A stretch of DNA of 64,000 nucleotides, from positions 3,720,001 to 3,784,000 of the forward strand of contig CM034099.1 of NCBI GenBank assembly GCA_019914945.1. Direction: 5' to 3'. A model generated the notes under the pieces. It ran no database searches. It was not told the origin of the DNA and saw only the letters and a list, made by a program, of their open reading frames with translations. Positions within the stretch are counted from its first letter, which is position 1. The number at the start of each line of letters is the position of its first letter. Shown here one piece after another: positions 62,833-64,000 of this stretch. This stretch comes from Typha latifolia (taxonomy: Eukaryota > Streptophyta > Magnoliopsida > Poales > Typhaceae). A program made the position numbers and the translations under genes.

Positions 62833-64000
62833 AAGAAATTGTCTTTGGTTGCTGTCCCTCTCATTCTAAGACCAACGTCTTTTTTTTTCTCTTTTTTTTT
62901 TTTAAGTGAAAAGGACCAACTTCTCGTTCAACTACTCTTTTAGCAGGACAAATCCAACACAAAGGAAAAAGAAAAAAAAGAGCAACTGAATAAGCTTCCT
63001 TGATTTCTTCTCTTTTTCTTTACTTTTACATCAACTAGTCATATGACTCAATATCACACTGTACTTCTAAGTTATTCTCTCATTTTTTTTTAGAAAAAAA
63101 AAATTAAAATATTCTTTTGAAGGGCGAGGATAAGGACAGAAAAAAAAAAAAGGATAGTAAATTAGTAATACACTAATACCTGTGAGAGACTAGAAGGATT
63201 ATTTTTAAAGCGTTACCTGTTAACTTTAACTGGCTTAGAGACTTCCTAGGATCTAATGAACAAAGATCTCGATACACTAACCCCATCAGCAAATGGTCAA
63301 AAGGGTAGATTAATTAAGCACACCAGGTGGTGATTGCAAGCAAGCCACCTTTCTTTTTTACAAGCTAATAACAGTAATGATTCCGGACAAACATCAAGAG
63401 AGGCACGTTGAAAGACGGGAGCATAAGTTTCGGTGCAGTCTTTTTCACGGACATCATCATGTCATCCACTCCGGACCCACTTCCTCTTCTTCTTCATTAA
63501 ATAAAAATTCTCTGGTCCTTCAGTCTTCATCTTGAACAATTTCCCCATGATTGACGGTAGGAGAATCATAGAGGGGTTGTTCGACGTGAAGCGTGGGAGC
63601 CTTCGGCATGCCTAATTGGGGGCCACGTCTCTCTTAGTCTAACAGAAATGGTCGTGTTCAAATAACAAAATTATGGGTCAGTTTCTTATTAACATTTGTT
63701 TTTTATTATGGCCCATCTCCTAACTAGTAATATATTAATCGTACATCTATAGTTCTGATAGAGTTTAGAAGAGAACAAAAGAGGCCATTGGATTTGATCC
63801 GAAGCAATTAGAGTTGAGGTTGGCTCACGCAAAATTTCGATCCAAATGCTTGCGTATTCAACCATTCATATCGCATCTAAAAGAAAAACATATGATAGCT
63901 ATAGGATTTAAGCACGCCATCGATATATTAATGTGCATTCGACGATCCAATTGCCACTCTAGTATCATTATATCAGCTGCTTGATGCATTGATAGACAGG
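62456..64000. other. ABIL upstream region, no gene seen
   Basis: Promoter and distal sequence of the minus-strand ABIL gene, including a long GA microsatellite at 62744-62829, poly-T near 62880-62903 and A-rich runs near 63090 and 63140. No coding gene is supported up to the window edge. Confidence 0.55.
62744..62829. repeat. (GA)n microsatellite of about 42 units upstream of ABIL
   Basis: An uninterrupted AG/GA run of about 85 bases, 290 bases upstream of the ABIL start codon. In the sense of the gene it reads as (CT)n and is either in the leader or the core promoter. It is expected to vary in length between individuals and is the longest simple repeat in the window. Confidence 0.95.

Noticed and set aside
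1..64000. Known plant miRNA precursors, rRNA, CRISPR or prokaryote-like systems
   Set aside because: I looked for common mature miRNA strings on both strands and for repeat-spacer patterns and found none that convinced me. A computational scan could still find weak cases.

Overview
This is 64 kb of plant nuclear DNA. The genes have many GT-AG introns, AT-rich introns and spacers, (GA)n/(CT)n and (TA)n microsatellites, and several plant-only families: HECATE-type bHLH, HAK/KUP transporter, BADC and ABIL. Two short-intron or intronless genes are very GC-rich at their 5' ends, most clearly the TPR/EF-hand gene, which is GC-rich near its start and AT-richer toward its stop. That 5'-3' GC gradient is typical of monocots. 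Fairly long introns and a moderate transposon load fit a non-grass monocot, but the species cannot be named from this evidence.

Layout, left to right: (1) the 3' end of an hnRNP-like RRM protein (+); (2) an intronless HECATE-type bHLH gene (+); (3) an intronless EF-hand/TPR/zinc-finger protein gene (-); (4) a four-exon cysteine homologue of selenoprotein K (+); (5) an eight-exon HAK/KUP/KT potassium transporter (-); (6) a fourteen-exon mitochondrial AFG1-like AAA ATPase (+) with a solo LTR in one intron; (7) a nine-exon BADC gene, a biotin-less relative of BCCP (-); (8) importin beta-1 (+); (9) a sixteen-exon gene for a protein with three DUF2439 (Mte1/Dbl2/ZGRF1-type) domains, the third made by an internal segmental duplication (+); (10) a plant-specific protein of unknown function with a C-terminal membrane anchor (+); (11) an ABIL subunit gene of the SCAR/WAVE complex (-). 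All multi-exon models were built by hand; every junction keeps the reading frame and the exon sums are multiples of three.

The genes are ordinary housekeeping or developmental genes and do not form a pathway cluster. I saw no operon, CRISPR array, rRNA, convincing tRNA or known miRNA. The most interesting locus is the DUF2439 gene. It carries a tandemly duplicated domain cassette, a decayed copy of one exon inside an intron, and a leader uORF that overlaps a possible start codon. Its relatives in fungi and animals act with FANCM-type helicases in recombination, so a plant protein with three such domains is a reasonable candidate recombination factor. Other points of note are a solo LTR with perfect 5-bp target duplications, a GC-AG intron in the HAK gene, a 10-nt first coding exon in BADC, and a possible displaced C-terminus downstream of the HECATE gene.
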